A stretch of 64,000 nt of DNA from Sphingomonas koreensis (GCF_002797435.1 NZ_PGEN01000001.1:1368501-1432500), one strand, 5' to 3'; positions 1-8,705 are shown, counted from the first letter of the stretch. The notes: generated from the sequence alone by a model not told the origin. Translations and numbers: made by a program.

Positions 1-342
1 ATAATGCATTAGGTCGGCGATCAGCCAGGTGAAGAGCGCGTTGAGCAGCAGCCCGAAGCCTTGGACGACCAGGAATTTGAGGTGCTGGCGCCCGCTATTC
101 TCACGCGTGCCGTGTCCCTTGAAGCTCCACGCGCTGTGCATGAAGAAGCCGCAGGTCACCGCGACAGCGAAGGCGAACGGCACCGCCGCGACCGCGAGGT
201 TGGGAAACACCCACCAGACGAGCGGCAGGTAGACGGCGGAGTAGATCACCGTCGACGCCACGCCCACGATACCGAAGCGCACGAGCTGCCCCAGCACCCC
301 GCTACGCTGCAATTCGCCTATTCTGTGGATGATCGCCGTCAC
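1..342 (-). CDS. GtrA-family membrane protein (3' end cut by window edge)
   Basis: Small multi-pass inner-membrane protein of the GtrA/DPMS family, whose members are thought to help move lipid-linked sugars for O-antigen, teichoic acid or exopolysaccharide glycosylation. The 114 visible codons show hydrophobic segments near residues 20-40, 46-68 and 88-110. The family-typical F-x-x-x-x-x-W-S-F stretch lies after the second segment, near residue 70, and a short basic linker follows it. The start is a GTG with a weak AGGG-like site upstream. The window ends inside what should be the third or fourth membrane segment; full members are about 120-150 residues, so little is missing. The gene is divergent from the GT-C-like gene at 405. 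I see no linked glycosyltransferase that would identify the sugar. Confidence 0.85.
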   Translation of the reverse strand, partial: MTAIIHRIGELQRSGVLGQLVRFGIVGVASTVIYSAVYLPLVWWVFPNLAVAAVPFAFAVAVTCGFFMHSAWSFKGHGTRENSGRQHLKFLVVQGFGLLLNALFTWLIADLMHY

Positions 343-404
343 GCCTGCCTTGCCCTGAAGCCGGGCGCCGCACTAATGCCCATCAATCGGTAGGGGAAGC
401 GGTT

Positions 405-2204
405 TTGACCAACGCAGTGCGTGGCTTCGATCTGGAACGGGAATTGTCGGTCCACTGGCTGCGCTGGACGCTGCTGGCCTGGGCGTTGATCGCCGCATGG
501 TTCCTGTGGGATCGCTGGGGGCAGATAAACGCGCTGGCCCTTGGCGACACCGACGACAATATGCGGCTAATGCAGGTCCGCGCGCTGCTCGACGGGCAGG
601 GCTGGTACGATCTGCGCCAGTATCGCCTCAGCCCCCCGGGCGGGCTCGACATCCACTGGTCGCGGCTGGTCGATCTGCCGCTGGCCGCGCTGATCCTGTT
701 GTTCAAGCCGTTCGTCGGAACGCCGATGGCCGAACGGCTGGCATGCGGCATCGCCCCGCTGCTGCCGCTTGCCGTAACGATGGCTGCGCTCGGCGCGACC
801 GTGCGGCGACTAGTCGCGCCGGCCGTCTGGCCGATCGCCACGATCATCCTGCTCGGCTGCGGCGCGACGATGCTGATGTTCATGCCGCTGCGCATCGATC
901 ATCACGGCTGGCAGCTCGCCTGCCTCGCGCTGACGCTGGCGGGCATCGCCGATCCCAAAGGCGCGCGCGGCGGGGTGATCGTCGGGCTTTCAAGCGCCGC
1001 GTCGCTCACCATCGGGCTCGAACTGCTGCCCTATTGCGCAATAGCTGGAGCGATCGTGACATTGCGCTGGGTTTGGGACGGCGGCGAGGTGCGGCGGATG
1101 CAGGCCTATGCGCTGTCGCTGGCGGGTGGAAGCACGATCGGGTTTGCGGTCTTCGCCTCGAACGCCAACTATGCGATGCGCTGCGACGCGCTGACCCCGG
1201 TATGGCTGTCGGTGACGATTGCGGCGGGCTTGCTGCTGTTTGCGATCAGCCTGCTCAATCCGGCCAACCGAGTTGCCCGGCTGGGGCTCGCTGCGGTAGC
1301 GGGAGCGGCAATCGCGGGCGGGTTCGCCGCGCTGTTCCCGCAATGCCTGTCGCGCCCCGAGGGCGTGTCGGACGAGCTCTACGACATCTGGTTGAGCAAT
1401 GTGCGCGAGGCGCGACCGATCTACCGCCACAGCTTTGCGATGGGGTTCCCGATCGCGGTTCTTCCGGTGATCGGGGTCATCGGCGCCGCCGTCGCAGCCT
1501 GGCGCGCCCGTGCATCGGCGGTGCAGCTGACCAGCTGGATCGCGATCGGGCTGTTCACCGCCTTCGCCGGAGCGATGCTGCTATGGCAGATCCGTGCCGG
1601 ACCGGCGGCACAGCTGCTCGCCATCCCCGGCGCGACTGCGCTGGTGTGGATGATCGTGCCGTGGTTCCTCAATCAGAAGTATATGGCGGTACGCGTCGTA
1701 GGCGCGGTGGTGGCGTTCCTGCTGTTCTCAGGCCTCTTCACCGGCTTCGTCGTCAAATATGTGAAGGTCGATAAGCCGCAAAAGGCGCGCAGCGTGGTCA
1801 ACCGCGCCAATGCGCGCTGCGCCAGTGCGCCCGGCATGTCGCTCATCGACCGGTCGCTGCCGCCTGCGACGCTGTTCACCCATGTCGATCTGGGGCCCCG
1901 GCTGATCGTGATGACGCATCACAAAGGGATCGCCGGGCCCTATCATCGCAACGAACAGGCGATTCTCGACGTCCACCACGCCTTTGCGGGCAGCCCCGAC
2001 GCGTTCCGCGGCATCGCCAAGCGCTATGGCGCGCAGTACCTGCTGGTCTGCCCCAACATGGCCGAGACGACCATCTACCGCAGCCGCGCGCCCAGCGGCT
2101 TCTACGGTCAGCTTGCCAAGGGCAAGACGTTCACCTGGCTCGATCCGGTGAAGCTGCCCGAAAAGGCGCCCTACCGGCTGTGGCGGATCCGCTACGACAA
2201 ATAG
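405..2204 (+). CDS. GT-C-like polytopic membrane protein (oligosaccharyltransferase/mannosyltransferase-like)
   Basis: A 599-residue protein with about 11-12 hydrophobic segments. After the first membrane segment (about residues 19-37) an acidic motif D48-T-D-D51 opens a long loop, which continues with S-P-P-G-G and H84-W-S-R. An acidic pair in the first extracytoplasmic loop is the hallmark of GT-C enzymes such as STT3/PglB and Pmt, which use lipid-linked sugar donors. A soluble C-terminal tail of about 150 residues follows the last helix, also as in GT-C enzymes. Sphingomonad homologues often carry an AcrB-family label in databases, which does not fit: there is no RND architecture. The TTG start follows a good AGGGGAAG site. 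Neighbours (GtrA on the other strand) suggest cell-surface glycan assembly. Substrate unknown. Confidence 0.7.
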   Translation: MTNAVRGFDLERELSVHWLRWTLLAWALIAAWFLWDRWGQINALALGDTDDNMRLMQVRALLDGQGWYDLRQYRLSPPGGLDIHWSRLVDLPLAALILLFKPFVGTPMAERLACGIAPLLPLAVTMAALGATVRRLVAPAVWPIATIILLGCGATMLMFMPLRIDHHGWQLACLALTLAGIADPKGARGGVIVGLSSAASLTIGLELLPYCAIAGAIVTLRWVWDGGEVRRMQAYALSLAGGSTIGFAVFASNANYAMRCDALTPVWLSVTIAAGLLLFAISLLNPANRVARLGLAAVAGAAIAGGFAALFPQCLSRPEGVSDELYDIWLSNVREARPIYRHSFAMGFPIAVLPVIGVIGAAVAAWRARASAVQLTSWIAIGLFTAFAGAMLLWQIRAGPAAQLLAIPGATALVWMIVPWFLNQKYMAVRVVGAVVAFLLFSGLFTGFVVKYVKVDKPQKARSVVNRANARCASAPGMSLIDRSLPPATLFTHVDLGPRLIVMTHHKGIAGPYHRNEQAILDVHHAFAGSPDAFRGIAKRYGAQYLLVCPNMAETTIYRSRAPSGFYGQLAKGKTFTWLDPVKLPEKAPYRLWRIRYDK

Positions 2205-2207
2205 CTG

Positions 2208-2831
2208 CTACAGCCCGAAGCTGCGCTTGATCCCGTCGATCACGAACTGGATCGCCAGGGCCGAGAGCAGCACGCCGAGCAGGCGGGTGATGACCGATTC
2301 GATCTTGGCGCCGAGCAGCCGCATCAGCGGTCCGGCGGCGAGCAGCGCGATCAGGGTCAGGATCAGCACCAGCCCGAGCGCGGCGAATACCACCGCAGTC
2401 TCACCCGCCCCGTCGCTGCGCGAGACGAGCAGCATCACGGTCGCGATCGAGCCCGGCCCCGCGATCATCGGCATGCCCATCGGAAAGACCGAAACGTCCT
2501 CGACCTCGGGCGTCTCCATGATCTTGTTGGCGCGGTCCTCGCGGCGTTCCTGACGCTTTTCGAACACCATCTCCAGCGCGATGATGAACAGCATGATCCC
2601 GCCCGCGATGCGGAAGGCATTGAGACTGATGCCGAGCGTCTTGAGCAGCGCCTCTCCGACCAGTGCGAACACCAGCAGGATAGCGCTGGCAATCACCACC
2701 GCACGAATCGCCATGCTGCGCTGCTGCGCGAGCGGCGCGCCCTTGGTCAGGCCTGCATAGATCGGCGCGCAGCCCGGCGGGTCGATCACCACGAACAGCG
2801 TAGCGAAGGCGGAGAGAAACAGCTCGATCAT
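2208..2831 (-). CDS. MarC/SnatA family membrane protein
   Basis: A 207-residue integral inner-membrane protein with six predicted membrane segments, full length for the MarC family. The first helix contains the characteristic V-V-I-D-P-P-G-C-A-P-I stretch, and a second conserved G-M-P-M-I-A-G-P-G-S-I motif starts the C-terminal half. MarC proteins were once linked to multiple antibiotic resistance but that role was not upheld; archaeal SnatA transports small amino acids. The start codon overlaps the galE stop by four bases (ATGA), so it is translated behind galE. Transport substrate is not deducible. Confidence 0.9.
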   Translation of the reverse strand: MIELFLSAFATLFVVIDPPGCAPIYAGLTKGAPLAQQRSMAIRAVVIASAILLVFALVGEALLKTLGISLNAFRIAGGIMLFIIALEMVFEKRQERREDRANKIMETPEVEDVSVFPMGMPMIAGPGSIATVMLLVSRSDGAGETAVVFAALGLVLILTLIALLAAGPLMRLLGAKIESVITRLLGVLLSALAIQFVIDGIKRSFGL

Positions 2832-3826
2832 GCGCGCTCCGCCAGCTTGCGCTCCCAGGCGAGCGCATCCTTCACGATTCGGTCGAGATCGTCATGCTTC
2901 GGCCGCCACGGCAGCGCTTCGAGGATCGCGCGATTGTCCGAGATCAGCTCATCCGGATCGCCTGCACGGCGCCCTTCGAGGCGGCGCTCGATCTTCACAT
3001 TGGTCACGCGATCGACCGCGTCGAGCACTTCGAGCACCGAATAGCCCCGTCCGTAGCCGGCGTTGAGGAAGTGGCTCTGCCTGGGTTCCGCGACCAGCAG
3101 GTCGAGCGCATCGACATGCGCCGCAGCGAGATCGGTGACATGGATATAGTCGCGCACCCCGGTGCCGTCGCGCGTAGCGAAATCGGTGCCGAACACCGAC
3201 ACGCCGTCACGCTTGCCGGTCGCCGCCTCGACCGCGACCTTGATCAAGTGAGTCGCGCCCGCAGTACTCTGACCCGAGCGGCCCTGCGGATCGGCACCGG
3301 CGACGTTGAAATAGCGCAGGGCGGCGAAGTTTAGCGGGTGCGCCGCCGCGACGTCGCGAAGCATATGCTCGGTCATCAGCTTCGACATGCCATAGGGGTT
3401 GATCGGCAGCTGCGGCGAATCCTCACGCACGGGGACGACTTTGGGAATGCCGTAGGTCGCTGCGGTGGAGGAGAAGATGAAGTGCTTCACCCCTTCGGCC
3501 ACCGCGCTCTCGATCAGGCTGCGGGATGCCGCGGTGTTGTTGCGATAATATTTGAGCGGGTCGCTGACCGATTCCGGAACCACGACAGATCCGGCGAAGT
3601 GCATGATCGCGGTGATGCCGTGCTCGCGGATCGCCGCGCGGACCTTATCATCGTCGGCGACATTGGCGACCACCAGGTTTGCGCGCGGATCGACCGCCCA
3701 GTCGAACCCGGTGACGAGATTGTCGAGCACCACGACGCGCCAGCCTGCATCGAGCAGGGCCAGCACCGCATGGCTGCCGATATAGCCCGCCCCGCCCGTC
3801 ACCATCACCGCGCCGTCGCGCATCAT
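2828..3826 (-). CDS. galE: UDP-glucose 4-epimerase
   Basis: Cytoplasmic NAD-dependent epimerase that interconverts UDP-glucose and UDP-galactose, supplying galactose for surface polysaccharides. The N-terminal Rossmann motif T-G-G-A-G-Y-I-G-S (residues 10-18), a serine-rich S-S-T-A-A-T-Y-G stretch and the catalytic Y-G-M-S-K are all present; 332 residues is normal for GalE. The open frame runs 17 codons further upstream to 3877, but two adjacent ATGs at 3826 and 3823 sit just behind an AGAGGACAGGA ribosome site, so the shorter start is chosen. The longer frame also runs into the palindromic repeat at 3851-3950. The stop overlaps the marC start. Confidence 0.93.
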   Translation of the reverse strand: MMRDGAVMVTGGAGYIGSHAVLALLDAGWRVVVLDNLVTGFDWAVDPRANLVVANVADDDKVRAAIREHGITAIMHFAGSVVVPESVSDPLKYYRNNTAASRSLIESAVAEGVKHFIFSSTAATYGIPKVVPVREDSPQLPINPYGMSKLMTEHMLRDVAAAHPLNFAALRYFNVAGADPQGRSGQSTAGATHLIKVAVEAATGKRDGVSVFGTDFATRDGTGVRDYIHVTDLAAAHVDALDLLVAEPRQSHFLNAGYGRGYSVLEVLDAVDRVTNVKIERRLEGRRAGDPDELISDNRAILEALPWRPKHDDLDRIVKDALAWERKLAERA

Positions 3827-3850
3827 TCCTGTCCTCTTCGAGAGAAGAAG

Positions 3851-3950
3851 CACCGGCCCGCTCCCCCACCCGGCCACCCATATGACGCTAGCGCTGGGTT
3901 GCCGGGTGGGGGAGCGGGCCGGTGCCGCCCTGTTTCAGCGCAGCTGAAAC
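3851..3950. repeat. Palindromic intergenic repeat, family A, complete copy
   Basis: Two 30-base arms (3851-3880 and 3895-3924) are inverted copies of one another with a single mismatch, around a 14-base loop. A second small hairpin follows at 3932-3950, with 8-base perfect arms (GTTTCAGC / GCTGAAAC) and a 3-base loop. The element fills the gap between divergent galE and msrA, so it is not a terminator for either gene. A related, partly deleted copy lies at 5437-5506. The modular form suggests a REP- or MITE-like interspersed element. Confidence 0.85.
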
Positions 3951-4012
3951 AGATACTAGTTACGCCGCCCGCTCAACCCTATCTTGCATGGCGTAGCAAG
4001 GAGTTGAAGCGA

Positions 4013-4558
4013 ATGACCACCGAAACCGCAATTCTCGCGGGCGGCTGCTTCTGGTGCGTGGAAGCCGTGTTCAAGGACCTGATCGGCGTCGAGTCAGTCG
4101 AAAGCGGCTATATCGGCGGGCACGTGCCCGAACCGACCTACAAGGCGGTTTGCGGTGGCGATACTGGCCATGCCGAGGCGCTGAAGGTCGTATTCGACCC
4201 CGCGCAGATCAGCTATGGCGACCTGCTCGACATCTTCTTCGCGACGCACGATCCGACCCAGCTCAACCGCCAGGGCAACGACGTCGGCACGCAGTACCGG
4301 TCGGCGATCTTCCCGCAGTCGCCCGAGCAGGAGGAAGCGGCAAAGGCCGGGATCGAGCGCAACGCCAGCGAATGGCCTGCGCCGATCGTCACCACGATCG
4401 AGGCGAACGACACCTGGTGGCCGGCCGAGGGCTATCATCAGGATTATTGGGAAGGCGAAGGCCAGCGCAATCCCTATTGCCTGGCGGTAATTCCGCCCAA
4501 GCTCAACAAGCTGCGCAAGAGCTTCGCCAACCGGATCAAGGAAGGCGCTCAGGCCTGA
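4013..4558 (+). CDS. msrA: Peptide-methionine (S)-S-oxide reductase
   Basis: Reduces methionine-S-sulfoxide in proteins and free methionine, using thioredoxin. The catalytic G-C-F-W-C motif begins at residue 11, with Cys12 as the nucleophile. Later blocks such as G-D-T-G-H-A-E and G-Y-H-Q-D-Y are the expected substrate-pocket elements. A further cysteine near residue 160 (Y-C-L) could act as the resolving residue. The protein is 181 residues, a normal size without an MsrB fusion. An AAGGAG site nine bases ahead fixes the ATG, and the start lies just past the palindromic repeat. A hairpin at 4567-4592 ends the unit. Confidence 0.95.
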   Translation: MTTETAILAGGCFWCVEAVFKDLIGVESVESGYIGGHVPEPTYKAVCGGDTGHAEALKVVFDPAQISYGDLLDIFFATHDPTQLNRQGNDVGTQYRSAIFPQSPEQEEAAKAGIERNASEWPAPIVTTIEANDTWWPAEGYHQDYWEGEGQRNPYCLAVIPPKLNKLRKSFANRIKEGAQA

Positions 4559-4566
4559 AGTCCTCC

Positions 4567-4592
4567 ATCACCCCGGCGCGCACCGGGGTGAT
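4567..4592. terminator. Hairpin between convergent msrA and aquaporin genes
   Basis: A perfect 10-base inverted repeat (ATCACCCCGG / CCGGGGTGAT) with a 6-base loop lies between two convergent genes. There is no U-tract on either side, so it may act as a weak bidirectional terminator or mRNA 3'-end protector. Its sequence resembles the half-sites of repeat family B. Confidence 0.6.
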
Positions 4593-4609
4593 GAAACACA
4601 AAGGCCGGC

Positions 4610-5344
4610 CTAGAGCGGCGCACCCTCCACCGGGGGCCGCTTCGACGCATCGGCGCCGAGCGCCTTGTAGAAGATCCCGCCGAGCACGCCGCCGACGATC
4701 GGCGCCACCCAGAACAACCAGAGCTGGCTGATGGCCCAACCGCCGACGATCAGCGCCGGCCCGGTGCTGCGCGCCGGATTGACCGAGGTGTTGGTGACCG
4801 GAATCGAGATGAGGTGGATCAGCATCAGTGCAAGACCGATCGCGATCGGCGCGAAACCCGCGGGCGCACGGCTGTCGGTCGATCCCATGATGATGACTAC
4901 GAACATGAAGGTCAGCACGACCTCGATCGCCAGCGCCGACTGGAGATTGAACTTGCCCGGCGAATGCTCGCCAAAGCCGTTCGCGGCGAGCCCGCCCGCG
5001 AGGTCGTATCCCCCCGGCGCACCGCTTGCGATACAATAAAGCAGCCATGCCGCGATCACGGCGCCGATCACCTGCGCGACGACATAGAGCGGAATATCCT
5101 TGCCCGCAAAGCGCCCCCCGGCCCACAGGCCGAACGTCACCGCCGGATTGAGATGGCAGCCCGAAATGTGCCCGATCGAATAGGCCATTGTCAGCACCGT
5201 CAGGCCGAAGGCGAACGATACCCCAAGCAACCCGATGCCGACTTCCGGAAACGCCGCCGCCAGCACCGCGCTGCCGCAGCCGCCAAAGACCAGCCAGAAT
5301 GTGCCGACCAGTTCGGCCAGCCCCCGTTGCACATTGGTCATCAT
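4610..5344 (-). CDS. aqpZ: Aquaporin Z-type water channel
   Basis: Six-helix inner-membrane channel of the MIP family, bidirectional for water. Both half-helix NPA motifs are intact (H-L-N-P-A-V in the first half, S-V-N-P-A-R-S in the second); the arginine after the second NPA is the selectivity-filter residue. With the start at 5344 the protein is 244 residues, close to E. coli AqpZ. The frame stays open 15 codons further, but the ATG pair at 5344/5341 follows a GGGAGAG site and the residues upstream are charged and non-membrane. Histidine and glycine in the first NPA half fit a water-selective rather than a glycerol channel. Confidence 0.92.
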   Translation of the reverse strand: MMTNVQRGLAELVGTFWLVFGGCGSAVLAAAFPEVGIGLLGVSFAFGLTVLTMAYSIGHISGCHLNPAVTFGLWAGGRFAGKDIPLYVVAQVIGAVIAAWLLYCIASGAPGGYDLAGGLAANGFGEHSPGKFNLQSALAIEVVLTFMFVVIIMGSTDSRAPAGFAPIAIGLALMLIHLISIPVTNTSVNPARSTGPALIVGGWAISQLWLFWVAPIVGGVLGGIFYKALGADASKRPPVEGAPL

Positions 5345-5436
5345 GTCTCTCCCACTCTCGTGTTCGAACACTCGCCCTGAACGCGGCAAGCGGGAGACTA
5401 GGGGTCGTTGCGTGGGTGTAAAGGCTTTGCTTGAAG

Positions 5437-5506
5437 TTCAGCCTGGCTGAAGCAGCGCCGGACCCGCCCCACCCGGCCACCCAATGGCAGCAGGGAGCGG
5501 GCCGGT
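5437..5506. repeat. Palindromic intergenic repeat, family A, shortened copy
   Basis: The same two modules as at 3851-3950 occur in the opposite orientation. A small hairpin TTCAGC-CTG-GCTGAA (5437-5451) is followed by a C-rich arm similar to the left arm of the first copy, up to its ACCCGGCCACCCA end. The right arm keeps only GGGAGCGGGCCGGT, so about half of it has been lost. It lies between the aquaporin gene (start 5344) and the end of the Sua5 gene (5513). Confidence 0.7.
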
Positions 5507-5512
5507 CTCGTA

Positions 5513-6466
5513 CTATGGACGGTGCGCGGCGCGGCGGAGGCGATCATTGATCGCAACGCCGATACCCTTGTCGGGAACGGGCGCGACGGCAATCGCCGCG
5601 CAATCCGAATCGTCGGCACGGTGAAGCGCATCGAACAGAGCCGCTGCCGCCTCGATCAGATCGCCGGCGGCGGAAAGCGTGTCGTTACCCGCCACTGCGC
5701 CAAAGCCGATCAGCCATTCGTCCGCGCAGCGCTCGGTCGCATCGAGCCGGACCGGTTTGGTAGGCGCATAGTGGCTGGCGAGCTGCCCGGGCGCCTCGAT
5801 CGCCTCGCTTCCCCCGGAAAGCCAGCGCCCGATCTCGCGCTCGATCGCCTCTGCCGGAATCGGGCCGGGACGCAGCAGCCGCGGATTGCCGCCGAGCGCG
5901 ACGATGGTCGATTCGATGCCGCCGCTGGTGGGGCCATCGTCGACGATCAACGGGATGCGGCCATGCAGGCTGACTGCGACATGCGCAGCACGCGTCGGGC
6001 TGATCGTACCGCTGGCATTGGCCGAGGGTGCGGCGAGCGGCTTGCCGCTGGCCGCGAGCAACGCCTGCATCGCGCGATGCTGGGGCACGCGGATCGCGAC
6101 GGTATCGAGCCCCGCGGTCACGATGCCGGCGATTTCAGCTTCCGGCCGCAACGGCAGCACCAGCGTGAGCGGGCCGGGCCAGAAAGCATCGGCGAGCGCG
6201 CGCGCATCCCGGTCGAACAACGCGATCTTCTCGGCCGCCCGCCGATCCGTGACATGCACGATCAGCGGATTGAACGACGGACGCCCCTTGGCGGCATAGA
6301 CGCCCGCCACCGCATCGCGATTCGTGGCATCGGCGGCGAGCCCATAGACTGTCTCGGTCGGAATCGCGACGCATCCCCCCCCATCGATCACCCCGGCGGC
6401 ACGTGCGATCGCAGCCTCGCCGTAGGGTAAGATCAGGGTTTCGATCAGCGGATTTGGAGCGGCCAT
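5513..6466 (-). CDS. L-threonylcarbamoyladenylate synthase, Sua5 type
   Basis: Makes threonylcarbamoyl-AMP from threonine, bicarbonate and ATP, the first step of the universal t6A37 modification of ANN-decoding tRNAs. Residues about 15-200 form the YrdC/TsaC domain, with P-T-E-T-V-Y-G-L, the K-G-R-P loop and P-S-A-N-A-S-G. A Sua5 extension follows (about 215-317) and begins with the typical S-H-Y-A-P linker motif. The total of 317 residues marks the long Sua5 form rather than the short TsaC form. The gene is divergent from the acyl-CoA dehydrogenase, 45 bases away, so the two promoters must overlap. Confidence 0.93.
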   Translation of the reverse strand: MAAPNPLIETLILPYGEAAIARAAGVIDGGGCVAIPTETVYGLAADATNRDAVAGVYAAKGRPSFNPLIVHVTDRRAAEKIALFDRDARALADAFWPGPLTLVLPLRPEAEIAGIVTAGLDTVAIRVPQHRAMQALLAASGKPLAAPSANASGTISPTRAAHVAVSLHGRIPLIVDDGPTSGGIESTIVALGGNPRLLRPGPIPAEAIEREIGRWLSGGSEAIEAPGQLASHYAPTKPVRLDATERCADEWLIGFGAVAGNDTLSAAGDLIEAAAALFDALHRADDSDCAAIAVAPVPDKGIGVAINDRLRRAAHRP

Positions 6467-6511
6467 GTCCTCTGGCTATAGCGAGGCAAAAATGACGGCA
6501 AGAGAGGACCG

Positions 6512-8218
6512 ATGAGCTTCACCCCCGCCACTGCAGAGCAGCGTTTCGCGCTGGAGCATATCGCCGGCATTTCGGAGCTGTCCGAAGCAGCGACTCCCGA
6601 TCTGGTCGATGCCGTGCTCGAAGGCGCGGGCGCGTTCGCCGCGGGCGAATGGGCGCCGCTCGATCGCGCCGGCGATACCGTCGGCGCGAAATGGACGCCC
6701 GAGGGGGTGAAGATGCCCGCAGGCTATCCCGAGGCGTACAAGGCCTATGTCGAGGGGGGCTGGGGCACGATCGGATCGCCCGAAGCCTATGGCGGCCAGG
6801 GCCTGCCCTTCACCCTCGCGACCGCAGTGCTGGAAACGCTTGGTACCGCCAATACCGGCTTCGCGTTGTGCCCGACGCTGAACGTCGGCGCGATCGAATC
6901 GCTGGTTCACCATGGCACGCCCGAGCAGCAGGACCTGTGGCTGCCCAAGCTTTCGACCGGCGAGTGGACCGGGACGATGAACCTCACCGAACCGCAGGCG
7001 GGCAGCGACGTCGGCGCGCTCAAGAGCCGCGCCACGCCGCGCGCCGACGGCAAATGGTCGATCACCGGGACCAAAATCTTCATCAGCTTCGGCGATCACG
7101 ACATGGCGGACAACATCGTCCACCTCGTCCTCGCCCGCACACCCGATGCCCCGCCGGGGACCAAGGGCATCTCGCTGTTCCTCGTCCCGAAGTACCGGCT
7201 CGATGCCAACGGCAATCCGGGCGAATTCAACGATGTCCGCGTCGTATCGATCGAACACAAGATGGGACTGCACGCCTCCCCCACCTGCGTTCTCTCGTTC
7301 GGCGACAATGGCGATTGCGTGGGCGAGCTGATCGGGCCGGAACTGGGCGGCATGCGCGCGATGTTCACGATGATGAACAATGCGCGGCTCAATGTCGGAC
7401 TTCAGGGGGTGCAGGTCGCCGAGCGCGCGACCCAGCGCGCCGTCGCCTATGCCCGCGAACGCGTCCAGTCGGCACGCGCCGGGCATGGCCGCGAGCCGGT
7501 AGCGATCATCGAGCATCCCGATGTGCGCCGCATGCTGATGCGGATGAAGGCGCAGACGATGGCGGCCCGCGCGCTGGTCTATCTCGCCGCTTCGATGGTG
7601 GATCGGGCGAACGCCGGCGAAGCGGCGGCGAAGGCGCGGCTCGAGCTGCTCACCCCGCTGGCCAAGGCGCACGGCACCGACATCGGCAACGAGGTCGCGA
7701 GCCTGGGCGTCCAGGTACATGGTGGCATGGGCTATATCGAGGAGACCGGCGCCGCCCAGCATTTTCGCGACGCGCGCATCACCCCGATCTACGAGGGCAC
7801 CAACGGCATTCAGGCCGCCGATCTCGTCGGCCGCAAGCTGAGCATGGACAATGGCGGCACCTTGTTTGCGCTGACCGCGCAAGTGCGGAGCGAGGCGCAG
7901 GATGCCGGGCTCATCGCGCTGATCGAAGCGTGCGAGGAAGTCGGGCGGCACATGCTGGCGAGCGAGGTCGAGGACCGGCTGGCTGGCTCCTATCCGTTCC
8001 TGACGATGCTGTCGGTCGCGGTGTGCGGCTGGTTGATGGAGAAGCAATGCGGCATCGCGGCGAGCGCGGAGGGCGATCCGGCCTTTCTGGCGATGAAGCA
8101 GGCCGCGGCTCGGTTCTACGTTGAGCAGATCGTGCCGGAAGCAATGGGCCTTAAGGCGGCCGCGCTGGCGGACGCGGATGTGCTGTACTCGATCAATGCG
8201 GAGACCTTTGCCGCCTAG
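6512..8218 (+). CDS. Acyl-CoA dehydrogenase, long DmdC/FadE-like type
   Basis: FAD-dependent alpha,beta-dehydrogenation of an acyl-CoA thioester. The 568-residue length, about 180 more than classical short/medium-chain enzymes, and the extra N- and C-terminal parts fit the subfamily that includes DmdC (methylmercaptopropionyl-CoA dehydrogenase). Visible landmarks are the FAD/substrate loop M-N-L-T-E-P-Q-A-G-S-D-V-G near residue 155, the G-V-Q-V-H-G-G-M-G-Y-I-E block, and Y-E-G-T-N-G-I-Q carrying the expected catalytic glutamate. The start follows AGAGGA. No other beta-oxidation gene is adjacent, so the acyl chain is unknown. Confidence 0.88.
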   Translation: MSFTPATAEQRFALEHIAGISELSEAATPDLVDAVLEGAGAFAAGEWAPLDRAGDTVGAKWTPEGVKMPAGYPEAYKAYVEGGWGTIGSPEAYGGQGLPFTLATAVLETLGTANTGFALCPTLNVGAIESLVHHGTPEQQDLWLPKLSTGEWTGTMNLTEPQAGSDVGALKSRATPRADGKWSITGTKIFISFGDHDMADNIVHLVLARTPDAPPGTKGISLFLVPKYRLDANGNPGEFNDVRVVSIEHKMGLHASPTCVLSFGDNGDCVGELIGPELGGMRAMFTMMNNARLNVGLQGVQVAERATQRAVAYARERVQSARAGHGREPVAIIEHPDVRRMLMRMKAQTMAARALVYLAASMVDRANAGEAAAKARLELLTPLAKAHGTDIGNEVASLGVQVHGGMGYIEETGAAQHFRDARITPIYEGTNGIQAADLVGRKLSMDNGGTLFALTAQVRSEAQDAGLIALIEACEEVGRHMLASEVEDRLAGSYPFLTMLSVAVCGWLMEKQCGIAASAEGDPAFLAMKQAAARFYVEQIVPEAMGLKAAALADADVLYSINAETFAA

Positions 8219-8225
8219 TCATACT

Positions 8226-8331
8226 CGTCACCCCGCCTTGTGCCGGGGTCCCTCGGGAGGTGAGCAAGGGTCGAGGCGCTTGGAGGCATAGTGCAAGGCA
8301 CCGTGGATCCCGGCAAAAGGCCGGGATGACG
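8226..8331. repeat. Palindromic intergenic repeat, family B, copy 1
   Basis: A 106-base element starts CGTCACCCCGCCTTGTGCCG and ends in GTGGATCCCGGCAAAAGG plus CCGGGATGACG; the two ends are imperfect inverted repeats. A second copy of 107 bases with the same ends and the same CGGGAGG motif after the left arm lies at 53090-53196, 45 kb away. Both copies sit in non-coding DNA. Here it lies between convergent genes, the acyl-CoA dehydrogenase and the GntR regulator. Confidence 0.8.
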
Positions 8332-8348
8332 ACGGTGGGAGTCGGGGG

Positions 8349-8705
8349 TCAGGCGATCTCGCGGTCCAGCAACTCATGCGCGCTCAGCCCGAGCAGGCCG
8401 ATATGCTCGCGCACCTTGGGCCAGTAGCTGGTGAGGAAGCGGTCGCGCTCTGCGACCTTCAGCCGTTCGACCGCGCCGGGCAGGACGAACATGCCGACGC
8501 CGCGGCGCACCTCGACATAGCCGTCGTCCTGGAAGCTCTGATAGGCCTTGGCGACGGTCAGCGGGTTGGCGCCGTGTTCGGCGGCGAGCGCGCGCACCGA
8601 CGGCAACTGGTCCCCCGCCCGGTATTCGCCACGCAGAATCGCCGTCGCGATGCTGGCACGCAGCTTCAGATAAACCGGGCTGTCTTCATGCTCAAGCGCT
8701 GTCAT
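8349..8705 (-). CDS. Short GntR-family regulator, YtrA type
   Basis: DNA-binding repressor of 118 residues. An N-terminal winged helix-turn-helix (about residues 10-75) contains G-D-Q-L-P-S-V-R-A-L-A and N-P-L-T-V-A-K-A-Y, the GntR signature. It is followed only by a short helical tail of about 40 residues, the layout of the YtrA subfamily. YtrA regulators usually control a neighbouring ABC transporter; none is present. Its upstream neighbour on the same strand is a nitroreductase gene, 52 bases away. A 7-base inverted repeat overlapping the start codon (8703-8724) suggests self-repression. Confidence 0.9.
   Translation of the reverse strand: MTALEHEDSPVYLKLRASIATAILRGEYRAGDQLPSVRALAAEHGANPLTVAKAYQSFQDDGYVEVRRGVGMFVLPGAVERLKVAERDRFLTSYWPKVREHIGLLGLSAHELLDREIA

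Noticed and set aside
405..2204. AcrB/AcrD/AcrF-type RND pump
   Set aside because: The 599-residue protein lacks the about 1000-residue RND architecture and its large periplasmic loops.
3851..3924. The 30-base palindrome as a transcription terminator
   Set aside because: It lies between divergently transcribed galE and msrA, so no transcript ends here, and there is no T-run.
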